From Pikeienuella piscinae (GTDB taxonomy: Bacteria; Pseudomonadota; Alphaproteobacteria; Rhodobacterales; Rhodobacteraceae): DNA of 64,000 nt. Under the pieces are notes generated by a model that did not search any database, had not been told where the DNA came from, and saw only the letters and a list, made by a program, of their open reading frames with translations. Position 1 is the first letter of the stretch. Each line of letters opens with the position of its first letter. A program made the position numbers and the translations under genes. Location of the stretch: NCBI RefSeq assembly GCF_011044155.1, contig NZ_CP049056.1:930001-994000 (forward strand), written 5' to 3'. Below, piece after piece: positions 50,671 to 60,774 of this stretch.

Positions 50671-51899
50671 CCGACCGCGCCCTTGTCACGCAACGCCGCG
50701 ACATCGAAGCCGAGTTCCGCCAGCACCTCATCGGTGTGCTGGCCGACCATAGGTGGCGGACGGCGATAGGTTACCGGCGTGGCGGAAAGCTTGGCGGGAT
50801 TGCCGAGCGTCTCAACATAGCCCTTGCCCGCGACCGGGTGGTCCTGACGGACGCGCGAGCCCCGCTCCAGCGCATGCGGATCGTTGATCGCGTCGGGGAT
50901 CGTATTCACCGGCCCGACCGGCACGCCGACACCGGTCAACAGCGTCATCCATTCCGCCATCGTTCGCGTCCGGGTGATCTCGCGCATGATCTCGATCAGC
51001 GCGTCATGGTTGACGACGCGGGCGGGGTTGGTGGCGAAGCGCGGATCGGCCGAAAGCTCCTCTCGCCCGGCGGCGGCGGCGAATTTGGCGAACTGCCCGT
51101 CATTGCCCACGGCGATGATGAACCAGCCGTCGGAGGCGGGGAACGTCTCATAAGGCACAACGGTCGGATGGGCGTTGCCGCGCCGGACGGGCGTCGTCCC
51201 CGCCGTCAGATAGTCGAGCCCCTGGTTGATCAGCCAGGAAATCTGCGTATCGAAAAGCGCGAGGTCGATCTGCTGGCCCCGCCCGGTCGCATCCCGCACC
51301 CTGAGCGCGGAAAGGATCGACGTCACCGCGTACATACCCGTCATCACGTCGGCGATGCCGACGCCGACCTTGGTCGGTTGACCTTCCGCGTCCCCCGTCA
51401 CCGACATGATGCCGCCCATGCCCTGGATAAGGAAATCATAGCCGGCGCGCGGCGCGTAGGGGCCGGTCTGCCCGAATCCGGTGATCGAGCAATAGACGAG
51501 ACCGGGATTGCGCGCGGCGAGGGTTTCGTAGTCCAGCCCCCGGCGTTTCAGGTCGCCGACCTTGAAATTCTCAATCACGACATCGGAGCGCGCGGCGATA
51601 TCCGCGAGCAGCGCTGCGCCCGCGGGGTTCGCCATATCGACGGCCACGGACCGCTTGTTGCGGTTGGCGCAGAGATAATAGGCGCTCTCGCGCGTATCGT
51701 TCCCATCCGCGTCCTTTACGAAGGGCGGTCCCCAGCCGCGCGTGTCGTCCCCCCTGCCCGGCCGCTCGATCTTGATCACGTCGGCGCCGAGGTCGCCAAG
51801 CAATTGCGCCGCTGTCGGCCCGGCGAGGATACGACTGAGGTCCAGCACTTTGAGACCGGTCAGCGGCCCGTCCCGAAAATCCCTGTCCAGATCCGTCAT
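50667..51899 (-). CDS. CaiB/BaiF family CoA-transferase
   Basis: The 410-residue type III CoA-transferase moves CoA between carboxylic acids. The start LKVLDLSRILAGPTAAQLLGDLGADVIKIERPGRGDDTR is the family signature, and the catalytic aspartate region is in LALFDTQISWL. Later DGWFIIAVGNDGQFAKF and PVGPVNTIPDAINDPH are also characteristic. Acceptor and donor are unknown. It is co-transcribed with the gamma carbonic anhydrase-like gene. Confidence 0.92.
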   Translation of the reverse strand: MTDLDRDFRDGPLTGLKVLDLSRILAGPTAAQLLGDLGADVIKIERPGRGDDTRGWGPPFVKDADGNDTRESAYYLCANRNKRSVAVDMANPAGAALLADIAARSDVVIENFKVGDLKRRGLDYETLAARNPGLVYCSITGFGQTGPYAPRAGYDFLIQGMGGIMSVTGDAEGQPTKVGVGIADVMTGMYAVTSILSALRVRDATGRGQQIDLALFDTQISWLINQGLDYLTAGTTPVRRGNAHPTVVPYETFPASDGWFIIAVGNDGQFAKFAAAAGREELSADPRFATNPARVVNHDALIEIMREITRTRTMAEWMTLLTGVGVPVGPVNTIPDAINDPHALERGSRVRQDHPVAGKGYVETLGNPAKLSATPVTYRRPPPMVGQHTDEVLAELGFDVAALRDKGAVG

Positions 51900-52071
51900 G
51901 CGATTCCTCCGCTCTTGCGCTTGCCCTCTCGCGGATCGTCACCGCGCCGGCCACTCTCCTTCGCCGAGATCGGCGCCGCGATCAAACGGATATTCGCCGG
52001 GGACGCCGCATCCGTTCGATGCGCGGAATCCGCCCATTGGCGGAGCGCGCCGCATCGGCTACTCGTCAGCC

Positions 52072-53373
52072 ATGGAAAGCGAGACGCTGCTTCTCGGACA
52101 GACAATCAGCTTCAACGCCGATCCTTTCGACGCGCCGCCCGATGATGCGCTCGTCTGGCGGCGGCGCGGCGGCGTTCTTGTGCGCGCCGGGCGGATCGAG
52201 GCGGTGGCGGAAGCGGCGGCGCTGATCGACGCGCATCCCCATGCGGCGCGCGTAAACTGCGGCGATCACATCCTCGCCGCCGGGTTCGTCGATTGCCACA
52301 ACCACTATTCGCAGACCCGGATCGTCGCGAGTTGGGGCGAGCGCCTGATCGATTGGCTGAACCGCTACACCTTTCCCGAGGAGATGCGATTCGCCGATCC
52401 GGCCCACGCCGCGGCCGTCGCCTCAGACTATCTCGATCTGCTGACCGCCAACGGGACAACCGCCGCCGCGACCTATTGCACGATCCATCCCGAAAGCGTC
52501 GACGCGCTCTTTTCCGCCGCCGAGGCGCGCGGCATGGCGATCACCGCCGGCAAGGTGATGATGGACCGGAACGCGCCCGCGGGGCTTTGCGACGATGCGC
52601 AATCCGGCTTCGATCAGTCGAAGGCGCTGATCGACCGCTGGTCCGGGCGCGGCAGACTGGCCTACGCCGTCACGCCGCGTTTCGCACCGACATCGAGCGA
52701 AACGCAACTCGCGGCCGCGGGCGCGCTATGGGCGGAGCATCCGGATCTGTCGATGCAGACCCATCTTTCCGAACAGGTGGAGGAGATCGACTGGGTGCGC
52801 CAGCTGTTTCCGGATGATGAGGATTATCTGGCCGTCTATCAGCGACACGGTCTTTGCGGGCCGGGTGCGATCATGGGGCATTCGATCCATCTGACGGCGC
52901 GCGAAACGGCGGCGCTGGCCGAAACCGGGGCCGCCGTGGCGCATTGTCCGACATCGAACACGTTCATCGGTTCCGGCCTTTGCGACGTCGCCGGACTGAA
53001 GGCGGCGGGGGTCGAGGTCGGCCTCGCGACGGATACCGGCGGCGGCTCGTCATTCTCGATGCTGGCGACGATGAAGGCGGCGTATGAGGTGGCGCAGCTT
53101 CGCGGCCGCGCGCTGCATCCGGCGCAGCTCTTCTGGCTGGCGACCGCGGGTTCGGCGCGGGCGATGCGCCGGCCGGCGATCGGCCGGCTCGCCCCGGGCG
53201 CCGCGGCGGACATCATCGCGCTCGATCCCGCGGCGACGCCCGTGCTGGCGCAGCGAACGGCGCGGGCCAAAGATATTTTTGACATCCTCTTCGCGCTGGT
53301 CATCCTTGGCGACGACCGCGCAATCTCCGAGACATGGATCGCAGGTCACCCTACGAAAGGCTGCTACGCATGA
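52072..53373 (+). CDS. guaD: Guanine deaminase-like amidohydrolase
   Basis: The 433-residue cytosolic enzyme of the amidohydrolase superfamily probably turns guanine into xanthine. It has the FVDCHNHYSQTRI metal motif, the guanine-deaminase segment WLNRYTFPEEMRFAD, the HLSEQVEEIDWVR block, and GLATDTGGGSSFSML with the metal aspartate. The ATG at 52072 (MESETLLLG) fits the family start. Its stop overlaps the next gene by four bases (ATGA). The salvage operon on the other strand starts about 1 kb beyond its end. Confidence 0.85.
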   Translation: MESETLLLGQTISFNADPFDAPPDDALVWRRRGGVLVRAGRIEAVAEAAALIDAHPHAARVNCGDHILAAGFVDCHNHYSQTRIVASWGERLIDWLNRYTFPEEMRFADPAHAAAVASDYLDLLTANGTTAAATYCTIHPESVDALFSAAEARGMAITAGKVMMDRNAPAGLCDDAQSGFDQSKALIDRWSGRGRLAYAVTPRFAPTSSETQLAAAGALWAEHPDLSMQTHLSEQVEEIDWVRQLFPDDEDYLAVYQRHGLCGPGAIMGHSIHLTARETAALAETGAAVAHCPTSNTFIGSGLCDVAGLKAAGVEVGLATDTGGGSSFSMLATMKAAYEVAQLRGRALHPAQLFWLATAGSARAMRRPAIGRLAPGAAADIIALDPAATPVLAQRTARAKDIFDILFALVILGDDRAISETWIAGHPTKGCYA

Positions 53374-54395
53374 ACGAGAAACCCCGCCTACCGCCCGGAC
53401 AGGGCCTTATCCGCCGGCCGGAGAACTGGCCGATTCTCGGCGAGACCGGGCCGCGCGACGACGACACGCCATGGGCGATCCGGGTCACCGGCGCCGTCGA
53501 GCGACCGCTGGAGATCCCGCTGGAGGAACTGATGAGGCGCCCGCGAAAGGACGTCGTTCTCGACATTCACTGCGTCACGCGCTGGTCGAAATACGATCGC
53601 AGCTTTTCGGGCTTTCCGCTGATGAAGCTGATCGAGGAAGCGGGGCCGAAGCCGGAGGCGCGCTTCGTGCGCTTCATTTCGCGATCGGAGCGCGCGCACG
53701 ACACCTCGCTCACATTGCCGCTATGCGAGGAGCTGCAACCCCTCATCACTTTCGACGCCGAGGGCGAGCCGCTCGAGGAGGTCCATGGCGGGCCGGTGCG
53801 GATCGTGACGCCGGGACGCTATTTCTACAAATCCGTAAAATGGTTGGAAGAGATCGAACTGCGGGAGGAGAACAAGCTCGGCTATTGGGAGGCGGGACCA
53901 GGCTATCACGACAACGCGGATCCCTGGGCGGAAGAGCGCTTCATCACCGGCAATATCCCGCCCGACCTCCGCGAGCGCATGATCGAGCGCAAATCGCTTG
54001 GCAAGCGCGATCTGCTCGGCGTCGATTTTTCCGGCGAGGCGCTCGGCGGCCTCGACGCGGCGAAGGCGGTGATCCGGAACTGTCGCTTTGTCGGCGCAAA
54101 GCTCCGCTCGGCGGATTTCCGCGAGGCGATGGTCTCGGGCGGCAGCTTCGAGGAGGCGGACATGGTGGACGCGGATTTCCGCGACGCCAACTGCAACGGG
54201 ACGAGCTTCGTCGGCGCCGATCTGCGCTCGGTCGACTTCTCGGGCGCGCAGGTCTTCGGCGCGCGCTTCGTGGACGAGGATGGCGGACGCGGCGCGATCG
54301 TCGACGCGCAGACGCTTCTCTCGCCCGAACAGCTCGCCAGCCTGACCGACGCGAATCGCAGGTATCTCGAAGCGGCGCTCGCAGCGGCCCCCTGA
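53370..54395 (+). CDS. Sulfite-oxidase-fold molybdopterin protein fused to pentapeptide repeats
   Basis: The 341-residue protein has an oxidoreductase molybdopterin domain (about residues 20-200; VVLDIHCVTRWSKYDRSFSG, with C68 as the expected molybdenum ligand, and LTLPL, VHGGPVRIVTPGRYFYKSVKWLEEIEL). From about residue 213 to 300 comes a run of pentapeptide repeats (LGVDFSGEALGGLDAAKAV, RSADFREAMVSGGSFEEAD, MVDADFRDANCNGTSFVGAD). Fusion of the two is uncommon and points to a docking surface. No signal peptide is seen, so the protein is likely cytosolic. It is translationally coupled to guaD; a modABC molybdate importer is also in the window. Confidence 0.85.
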   Translation: MNEKPRLPPGQGLIRRPENWPILGETGPRDDDTPWAIRVTGAVERPLEIPLEELMRRPRKDVVLDIHCVTRWSKYDRSFSGFPLMKLIEEAGPKPEARFVRFISRSERAHDTSLTLPLCEELQPLITFDAEGEPLEEVHGGPVRIVTPGRYFYKSVKWLEEIELREENKLGYWEAGPGYHDNADPWAEERFITGNIPPDLRERMIERKSLGKRDLLGVDFSGEALGGLDAAKAVIRNCRFVGAKLRSADFREAMVSGGSFEEADMVDADFRDANCNGTSFVGADLRSVDFSGAQVFGARFVDEDGGRGAIVDAQTLLSPEQLASLTDANRRYLEAALAAAP

Positions 54396-54401
54396 CTGGT
54401 C

Positions 54402-55274
54402 CTAGGCGCGCCGGAGCAGCAGATATAGCCCTGCCGTGACCACCGCGATTCCGACCCATTCCGGCGCTGTCGGAATCTCGCCAAGCACCGGCACCGCGAG
54501 AAGAGCGGCCGTAGCCGGCACGGTGGCGGAGACGCCGGCCGTTGGCGTCGGGCCGAGATGGCGCGCCGTCAGCGCGAAAAGGACGACGGCGAGGACCCCC
54601 GGCCCCAGGCCCTGATACAGCGCCTGAAGAGCGATCATGGACGGCGCGGCCGTCCCCATTGTCGATGGCAGCGCCAGCCACCAGAGCGGCAGGTAGAGCA
54701 GCGCGCTTGGCCCGGTGACCACCGCCAACGCCTGGCGCGGCGTGACGCTCCAGAGCCGGACGCCGACAAGGTAGACGGAGAGGACCGCCGACGCGGTCAG
54801 AAAGAGCGCGGCGCCGACTATCATGTCGTCGCCGCCACTCATCGCCCCACCGAAACCGAGGAGCGCGCCGCCGACGATGATGATCGTCACCGCGAACAGC
54901 CGCCAGCGCCCCGGCCGCTCACCTGCAAGCACAAACATCAGCAGCATTGTGAAAATGGGGATCGAACCGTTGGCGAACACGCCGCCGAACGCCGCGGAGG
55001 CGTTCGAAAGGCCCTCGTAAAGCAACAGCGAATAAAGCGCGCCCGGTCCCGACAACGCCAGCACGATCTGCGCGCCAAGCGGCAGATGGAGCGGCCACCA
55101 TTTGCGCAGGAATGGCAGGATAATCGCACCCGAAACCATGAAGCGCACCGCCGCAACGTCATGAGGCGTAAGGCCGGAGGTGACGCCGGCGCGCGAAATG
55201 ACGATGAAGCCCGACCAGATCGCAATGACGCCCAGGGCGCTCAACAATCCGATCGTCAGGCTTGGGTCGCGCAC
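54402..55274 (-). CDS. EamA/DMT-family transporter
   Basis: This 290-residue inner-membrane protein has ten predicted helices in two EamA halves (LLSALGVIAIWSGFIVISRAGV at the start, LGPTPTAGVSATVPATAALLAVPVLGE in the second). Drug/metabolite transporters of this class move small metabolites; the substrate is not predictable. It sits at the end of the salvage operon (three bases after the deaminase), suggesting a nucleobase or related compound. Confidence 0.85.
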   Translation of the reverse strand: MRDPSLTIGLLSALGVIAIWSGFIVISRAGVTSGLTPHDVAAVRFMVSGAIILPFLRKWWPLHLPLGAQIVLALSGPGALYSLLLYEGLSNASAAFGGVFANGSIPIFTMLLMFVLAGERPGRWRLFAVTIIIVGGALLGFGGAMSGGDDMIVGAALFLTASAVLSVYLVGVRLWSVTPRQALAVVTGPSALLYLPLWWLALPSTMGTAAPSMIALQALYQGLGPGVLAVVLFALTARHLGPTPTAGVSATVPATAALLAVPVLGEIPTAPEWVGIAVVTAGLYLLLRRA

Positions 55275-55277
55275 GTT

Positions 55278-56621
55278 CTACGCTCTCAATTCGGATGCGA
55301 GTTCACGATGCCGGCGAAGGGCGCCGCCATAATCGAAACTCACGACGCGGCCGTCCCGCACGACGGCCCTGCCCTCGACGTAAACATGGCGCGCGCGCAC
55401 CGGCGCGCAGAGCACCAGCGCGGCGACCGGGTCCCATGCGCCGGCCGCGCCGTCGTAATCGGTCGGCCAGACGACGAAATCCGCGCGCTTGCCCGGCGCC
55501 AGCGAGCCGAGATCGTCGCGTCCCAGAACCGATGCGCCGCCGGCCGTCGCGAGGCTGAGAGCCTCTCGCGTCTTCAGCGCCTCCGCGCCGTTGGCGACGC
55601 GTTGCAACAGCATCGCCTGGCGCGCTTCGGCCATGAGATCCGCGCTGTCATTCGACGCCGAACCATCCACACCCAACCCGACCCTGACCCCCGCGTCGAG
55701 CATCGCCCGAACCGGCGCGATTCCGCTCCCGAGCCGACAATTCGAGCATGGGCAATGCGCAACGCCGGTTTCGCTGTGAGCGAAGAGCCTGATCTCATCC
55801 GCATCCAGCTTCACGCAATGCGCGTGCCAGACATCCGCGCCGATCCAGCCCAGATCTTCCGCGTATTGACCAGGCCGGCAGCCGAACCTCTCCAGCGAAT
55901 AAGCCACGTCCTCGGCGTTCTCGGCGAGATGAGTGTGGAGCATCACTCCCTTTTCCCGGGCGAGCGCCGCGGCGTCGCGCATCAGATCGCGGCTCACCGA
56001 GAACGGCGAACAGGGCGCAAGGCCGACACGGAGCATCGCGCCCGGCGTCGAGTCGTGAAACGCGTCCACCACGCGGGCGCTGTCCCTGAGGATCGCCGCC
56101 TCGCTCTCGACCAGCGCATCCGGCGGCAAGCCCCCGTCGCTCTCACCGATGGACATCGCGCCACGCGTCGCATGCAGGCGAATCCCGGTTTCGCGCGCCG
56201 CGTCGATCGCGTCGTCCAGCCGCGCGCCATTTGGAAAGAGATAGAGATGGTCCGCCACTGTCGTCGCACCGGAAAGCGCCAGTTCTCCAAGACCGACAAG
56301 CGTGGAGACCCGGATATGCTCCGGCCCCAACCGCGCCCAGATCGGATAGAGCGCGCGCAACCAACCGAAAAGCGGCGCATCGACGCCGGCGGGAACGGCG
56401 CGGGTGAAGTTCTGAAAGAGATGATGATGGGTGTTGACGAGTCCTGGCGTCACGACGCCGCCATGCGCCTCGACAATCTCGTCGGCGTCGGTCGGCAGGT
56501 CCGCCGCCGGCCCGACCTTCTCGATCACGCCGTCGCGGGCGAAAAGCCCGCCATCCGCGATTTCTCCGGCCATCCCTTCCGACACCAGGGCGGCCGCGCC
56601 GCGGAGCAGCAGGGTGACCAC
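55278..56621 (-). CDS. 8-oxoguanine deaminase-like amidohydrolase
   Basis: The 447-residue amidohydrolase has the metal-binding GLVNTHHHLFQNFTRAVPAG, typical of 8-oxoguanine deaminases and relatives (hydroxy-atrazine-type hydrolases), later HTHLAENAEDV, GVAHCPCSNCRLGSGIAP and GLGVDGSASNDSADL with the catalytic aspartate. It probably converts 8-oxoguanine to urate-type product, but guanine or cytosine analogues are possible. Its start shares one base with the upp stop. A second, different deaminase (guaD) lies on the other strand 1.9 kb away. Confidence 0.83.
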   Translation of the reverse strand: MVTLLLRGAAALVSEGMAGEIADGGLFARDGVIEKVGPAADLPTDADEIVEAHGGVVTPGLVNTHHHLFQNFTRAVPAGVDAPLFGWLRALYPIWARLGPEHIRVSTLVGLGELALSGATTVADHLYLFPNGARLDDAIDAARETGIRLHATRGAMSIGESDGGLPPDALVESEAAILRDSARVVDAFHDSTPGAMLRVGLAPCSPFSVSRDLMRDAAALAREKGVMLHTHLAENAEDVAYSLERFGCRPGQYAEDLGWIGADVWHAHCVKLDADEIRLFAHSETGVAHCPCSNCRLGSGIAPVRAMLDAGVRVGLGVDGSASNDSADLMAEARQAMLLQRVANGAEALKTREALSLATAGGASVLGRDDLGSLAPGKRADFVVWPTDYDGAAGAWDPVAALVLCAPVRARHVYVEGRAVVRDGRVVSFDYGGALRRHRELASELRA

Positions 56622-57253
56622 TATTTCGTTCCGAACATCCGGTCGCCGGCGTCGCCGAGGCCGGGCACGATATAACCGTGATCGTTAAGATGACTGTCGA
56701 CCGCGGCGGTGTAGATGCGCACGTCCGGATGCGCCTGCGCCATCTTCGCCACGCCTTCCGGCGCCGCAAGCAGGCAGATGAACCGCACATCTTTCGCCCC
56801 CGCTCGCTTCACATTGTCAATGGCCGCGATGGCGGAATTCGCGGTCGCCAGCATCGGATCGACCAGCACAACCGGGCGCGCGCCAAGTTCGCCAGGCAGC
56901 TTCTTGTAATACTCCACCGGATGCAGCGTCTCCGGATCGCGATAGAGCCCGATGAAACCGACGCGGGCGCCCGGCACCAGTTCCAGAAGCCCGTCGAGCA
57001 ATCCGTTGCCCGCCCGCAGGATCGAGACGAAGACGAGCTTCTTTCCCTCCAGAACCGGCGCGTCCATCGCCTCCATCGGCGTCTCCACCCTGCGCGTCGT
57101 CAGCGGTAGATCGCGCAGCGCCTCATAAGCGAGGAATTGGCTGATCTCCCGCAGAAGCCGACGGAACTTCGCCGTCGAGCACTCCTTGTCCCGCATCAGC
57201 GAGAGTTTGTGTTGCACAAGCGGGTGATCGACCAGGGTCAGGGTGTCGCTCAT
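56621..57253 (-). CDS. upp: Uracil phosphoribosyltransferase
   Basis: The 210-residue cytosolic enzyme joins uracil and PRPP to make UMP. The N-terminus [18 protein letters not shown] is the usual Upp start; [36 protein letters not shown] and [18 protein letters not shown] form the PRPP loops. ATG at 57253 has GGACGCC upstream; an earlier ATG at 57286 adds 11 residues without support. It receives uracil released by deoA-type phosphorolysis or from uptake. Confidence 0.95.
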   Translation of the reverse strand: MSDTLTLVDHPLVQHKLSLMRDKECSTAKFRRLLREISQFLAYEALRDLPLTTRRVETPMEAMDAPVLEGKKLVFVSILRAGNGLLDGLLELVPGARVGFIGLYRDPETLHPVEYYKKLPGELGARPVVLVDPMLATANSAIAAIDNVKRAGAKDVRFICLLAAPEGVAKMAQAHPDVRIYTAAVDSHLNDHGYIVPGLGDAGDRMFGTK

Positions 57254-57263
57254 GACGGCGTCC

Positions 57264-58268
57264 TCATGCTTCGGGTTGGCGTTCACGCCGGGCGAGCCGG
57301 GCGGCGAGTGAAGTCTTCAGCGCCGGCTCGCAAAAGGCGGCGTCGAGCGCGGCGCGATTGAAAGCGGCGAATTCTGGTTCTCCGTATCCGAACGCCGCCT
57401 CCAGCCCAAGATATTCGTCGCTGATCGTGGTGTGGAAGAACGGCGGATCGTCGGTCGATACGGTAACCGCGCAACCGGCGCGGCGCAGCGCGTCGATCGG
57501 ATGCGAGGCGAAATCGGGATAGAGGCCGAGCGCGATGTTGGAGCCGGGGCAGAGCTCCAGCGCTATCGCCTCTTCGGCGAGACGGCGCACGAGCTCCGGA
57601 TTCTCCACCGCGCGGACGCCGTGACCGAGCCGCTCGACATGGAGCAAATCGAGCGTGTCCCGAACGTTTTGCGGCCCGCAAAATTCGCCCGCATGGGCCG
57701 TGAGGCGGAAGCCAGCCTCCGCCATCTCCGCGAACGGACGGATGAAATCGGCGGCGGTGAACCGCCGCTCATCGCCCGCCAGCCCGAACCCACGCATCCG
57801 CCCGCGCGGCGCCGCCAGAACCGTCCGCACCGCCTCCAGCGCCTTTTCCGGGCCGTGATGCCGGATGACGACGGGAATTAGGCGGCAGACGATCCCATGG
57901 CTGGCTTCCGCCGCGTTCGCCCCCTCCTCTATCGCCGCTAACATCGTCAGCCATTCGGCACTGGTGAAACCGAGCGAGGGCGGGGAGATGAAGATCTCCG
58001 TGTAGATCACGCCGTGCGCCGCCTGTTCGGCCAGCACCGCCTCCGCCAGTTCGCGATAGGTTTCAGGTTTCGCGAAAACACGCGACATGCGTTCATAAGC
58101 CACAAGAAAACTGGTGAAATCCGAGGCCGCATACCGGCCCGCCGCGTCGAAAAGCCCGTCGAGCGGGATCGCCTGCGCCGCGCCGAGCCGGCGCACCAGC
58201 GCCGGGGGCGCGGCGCCCTCAAGATGAAGGTGCAACTCCAGCTTCGGGAATGCCCGCCAATCGGTCAA
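57264..58268 (-). CDS. add: Adenosine deaminase
   Basis: The 334-residue enzyme hydrolyses adenosine (and deoxyadenosine) to inosine. The [13 protein letters not shown] zinc motif begins at residue 10; VVRIT-like [18 protein letters not shown] and [13 protein letters not shown] carry the catalytic His, Glu and Asp. The start is most likely TTG at 58268, which lies inside the deoB stop (TTGA overlap) and gives the usual family N-terminus (L/M)[12 protein letters not shown]; the ATG at 58310 would overlap deoB by 46 bases and add odd residues. Confidence 0.93.
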   Translation of the reverse strand: MTDWRAFPKLELHLHLEGAAPPALVRRLGAAQAIPLDGLFDAAGRYAASDFTSFLVAYERMSRVFAKPETYRELAEAVLAEQAAHGVIYTEIFISPPSLGFTSAEWLTMLAAIEEGANAAEASHGIVCRLIPVVIRHHGPEKALEAVRTVLAAPRGRMRGFGLAGDERRFTAADFIRPFAEMAEAGFRLTAHAGEFCGPQNVRDTLDLLHVERLGHGVRAVENPELVRRLAEEAIALELCPGSNIALGLYPDFASHPIDALRRAGCAVTVSTDDPPFFHTTISDEYLGLEAAFGYGEPEFAAFNRAALDAAFCEPALKTSLAARLARRERQPEA

Positions 58269-59467
58269 AAAAGGCTCCGTCCATATGCGCTTGGCCCGAG
58301 TCCGAGCCATGCGGCCGCCGTCGCGCCAATATCGGCGAAATCGCAGAATTCCGGGGCGCGCAGCGCGGCGCCCGGCGCGGCGAACAACGCCGGCGTCCGC
58401 TCGCGCGTGTGGTCGGTTCCGCGCCAGGTCGGATCGTTCCCATGATCGGCGGTGATGATCAGCAGGTCGCCGGGACGAAGCCGGCGGAACGCCTCCGGCA
58501 GGCGCGCATCGAACGCCTCCAATGCGCGGGCATATCCGGCGACATCGCGCAAATGGCCGTAAAGACTATCGAATTCGACAAAATTCGCGAAGACCAGATC
58601 GCCGTCCGCGGCATTGTCCATCGCGGCGAGCGTCTCGTCGAACAGCGCCATGTCGTCCGGCCCTTTGCGGGTCTCACTGATCGCACGATGCGCAAAGATA
58701 TCGGCGATCTTGCCGACGCCGATCACCCGCCCGCCAGACGCGGCGACCCGGTCGCAGAGTGTCTCGCGATGCGGAGGCGACGCATAATCTCGACGGTTCG
58801 GCGTGCGGCGGAAGCCCGTCGCCCCATCGCCAAGAAATGGCCTGGCGATGACCCGTCCGATGTTCAGCGGATCACACAGTTCCCGTGCGATCTCACATGT
58901 CCGATAAAGTCGTTCAAGCCCGAACCTTTTCTCGTGCGCGGCGATCTGCATGACGCTGTCGGCGGAGGTGTAGATGATTGGCCGGCCCGTCGCCAGATGC
59001 TCCTCGCCGTGCGCGCGAATGATCTCCACGCCGTTGGAATGAGCCAGGCCGAGCGCGCCCGGCAGGTCAGCCCGCGCGCAGAGCGCGGCGATGAGATCGG
59101 GCGGAAAGACAGGGGGTTCGGTCGAAAAATAGCCCCAGTCGAAATCGACCGGCGCGCCCGCGATCTCCCAATGGCCCGAGGGCGTGTCCTTGCCGCGCGA
59201 CCACTCCCGCGCCGCCGCCCAGGCGCCGCCCGAACCGCCGAGACCGGGCGGCGTGCGCCCTGTCGCCGCGCGCGCGGCCGCGCCGAGGCCCAGGGCGTCG
59301 AGATGCGGCAGATTGAGCGGGCCCTCGCGCCCCTCATCCGCCCGCGCGTCTGCGCAGGCGGCGGCGATATGGCCAAGCGTGTCGGCGCCCTCGTCGCCGA
59401 AATCCGCTGCGTCCGGGGCGCCGCCGATTCCCACCGAGTCCATTACAAGAAGAAAGACCCGGTTCAC
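58265..59467 (-). CDS. deoB: Phosphopentomutase
   Basis: The 400-residue alkaline-phosphatase-superfamily enzyme interconverts (deoxy)ribose 1- and 5-phosphate. Metal sites are seen in [25 protein letters not shown] and [22 protein letters not shown]. The start is GTG at 59467, overlapping the deoA stop by four bases (GTGA). Length is normal. It connects nucleoside phosphorolysis to the pentose phosphates. Confidence 0.95.
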   Translation of the reverse strand: MNRVFLLVMDSVGIGGAPDAADFGDEGADTLGHIAAACADARADEGREGPLNLPHLDALGLGAAARAATGRTPPGLGGSGGAWAAAREWSRGKDTPSGHWEIAGAPVDFDWGYFSTEPPVFPPDLIAALCARADLPGALGLAHSNGVEIIRAHGEEHLATGRPIIYTSADSVMQIAAHEKRFGLERLYRTCEIARELCDPLNIGRVIARPFLGDGATGFRRTPNRRDYASPPHRETLCDRVAASGGRVIGVGKIADIFAHRAISETRKGPDDMALFDETLAAMDNAADGDLVFANFVEFDSLYGHLRDVAGYARALEAFDARLPEAFRRLRPGDLLIITADHGNDPTWRGTDHTRERTPALFAAPGAALRAPEFCDFADIGATAAAWLGLGPSAYGRSLF

Positions 59468-60774
59468 GGCGCAATCCTCGCGAGCACCGGGTCCTCCTGT
59501 TGCGGCGCCGCTTCGCCGATCTCGTACGCGGCGACAAGCGCCGTCGCCGCGGCCTCCGCCGCCGCAGCGCTTGAGGCGTGGACCCGACCGAGCGGCGCGT
59601 TCGGCCCTACGGCCGCGCCCGTTCCGGCAAGCCTGTCGAAGCCGACCGCGGGGTCGATCCTGTCCATCGCCCGGCGCCGCCCACCACCGAGGTCGATGAC
59701 CGCCAACCCGACCGCGCGCCCGTCGATCGCGCGCACGAAACCCGGCGCCGGGGCGAACACATCGCGGATGACCGTCGCGGCGGGAAGATGCTCGGCCCAA
59801 TGCTCCATGACATCCGCCGGGCCGCCGAGCGCGGCGACCATGCGCCCGAACCGCTCCGCCGCCCGCCCATCCTGAAGCGCGGCGGCGATCTTTCCGCTGC
59901 CCGCCCCCGCGTCCGTCGCAAGCCCCGCGAGCGTCAGCACCTCGCCGCCAAGCGCGATGGTTACATCCCAGAGCCGCGCGTCGACCTCATGCCCGGAGAG
60001 AAGAGCGCAGGCGTTCGCGACCTCGAGCGCATTCCCAGCCGCGCTCGCCAGCGGCTCGTTCATGTCAGTGATGAGCGCCGCGGCCCGGCAGCCGGCCCCG
60101 TTGGCGACATCGACGAGCGCGCTCGCCAGCGCCTCGGCCTCCTCCCGCTTGGCCATGAAGGCGCCTGAGCCGCACTTGACGTCCAACACCAGCGCGTCCA
60201 GCCCGGCGGCGAGCTTCTTCGAAAGAATCGACGCCGTGATCAGATCAAGCGATTCGACCGTTCCGGATTCATCCCTGACCGCATAGAGCCGCCGGTCGGC
60301 GGGGGCGAGATCATCGGTCTGGCCGATGATCGCCGCACCCGCCCCGCGCACCGTATCGCGAAACCGGGTGGCGCCCGGCGCCACGTCATAACCCGGGATC
60401 GACGCCAGCTTGTCGAGCGTGCCGCCAGTATGGCCCAGCCCGCGCCCGGACACCATCGGAACGAAGGCCCCACACGCGGCGAGCGCGGGGGCGAGGGTCA
60501 GGCTCACGTTATCGCCAACGCCGCCGGTCGAATGCTTGTCCACGACCGGACCGGGCAGGTCCCAGCGCATCACCTCGCCGCTGTCGCGCATCGCCTCGGT
60601 CAGTGCGACGCGCTCCGCGCGCCCCAAGCCGTTCAGACAAACCGCCATGGCGAAGGCGCCCGCCTGCGCGTCGGTCACGGCGCCGGAAACGAGTCCGGAG
60701 ACCAGCACGCCGATCTCTTCCGCCGCGAGCTCTCCGCCCATGCGCTTTTTCGCGATGATCTCTTGCGGGCGCAT
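59464..60774 (-). CDS. deoA: Thymidine phosphorylase
   Basis: This 436-residue phosphorylase cleaves thymidine or deoxyuridine with phosphate. The family signature [24 protein letters not shown] and the glycosyl-binding [23 protein letters not shown]-like block ([18 protein letters not shown]) are present, as is [11 protein letters not shown]. The ATG at 60774 shares one base with the deoC stop. A domain order of the alpha and alpha/beta type with length as in DeoA. Confidence 0.95.
   Translation of the reverse strand: MRPQEIIAKKRMGGELAAEEIGVLVSGLVSGAVTDAQAGAFAMAVCLNGLGRAERVALTEAMRDSGEVMRWDLPGPVVDKHSTGGVGDNVSLTLAPALAACGAFVPMVSGRGLGHTGGTLDKLASIPGYDVAPGATRFRDTVRGAGAAIIGQTDDLAPADRRLYAVRDESGTVESLDLITASILSKKLAAGLDALVLDVKCGSGAFMAKREEAEALASALVDVANGAGCRAAALITDMNEPLASAAGNALEVANACALLSGHEVDARLWDVTIALGGEVLTLAGLATDAGAGSGKIAAALQDGRAAERFGRMVAALGGPADVMEHWAEHLPAATVIRDVFAPAPGFVRAIDGRAVGLAVIDLGGGRRRAMDRIDPAVGFDRLAGTGAAVGPNAPLGRVHASSAAAAEAAATALVAAYEIGEAAPQQEDPVLARIAP

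Noticed and set aside
54558-56675. A 705-codon plus-strand open frame
   Set aside because: It is antisense to the EamA and deaminase genes and rich in R, H and D.
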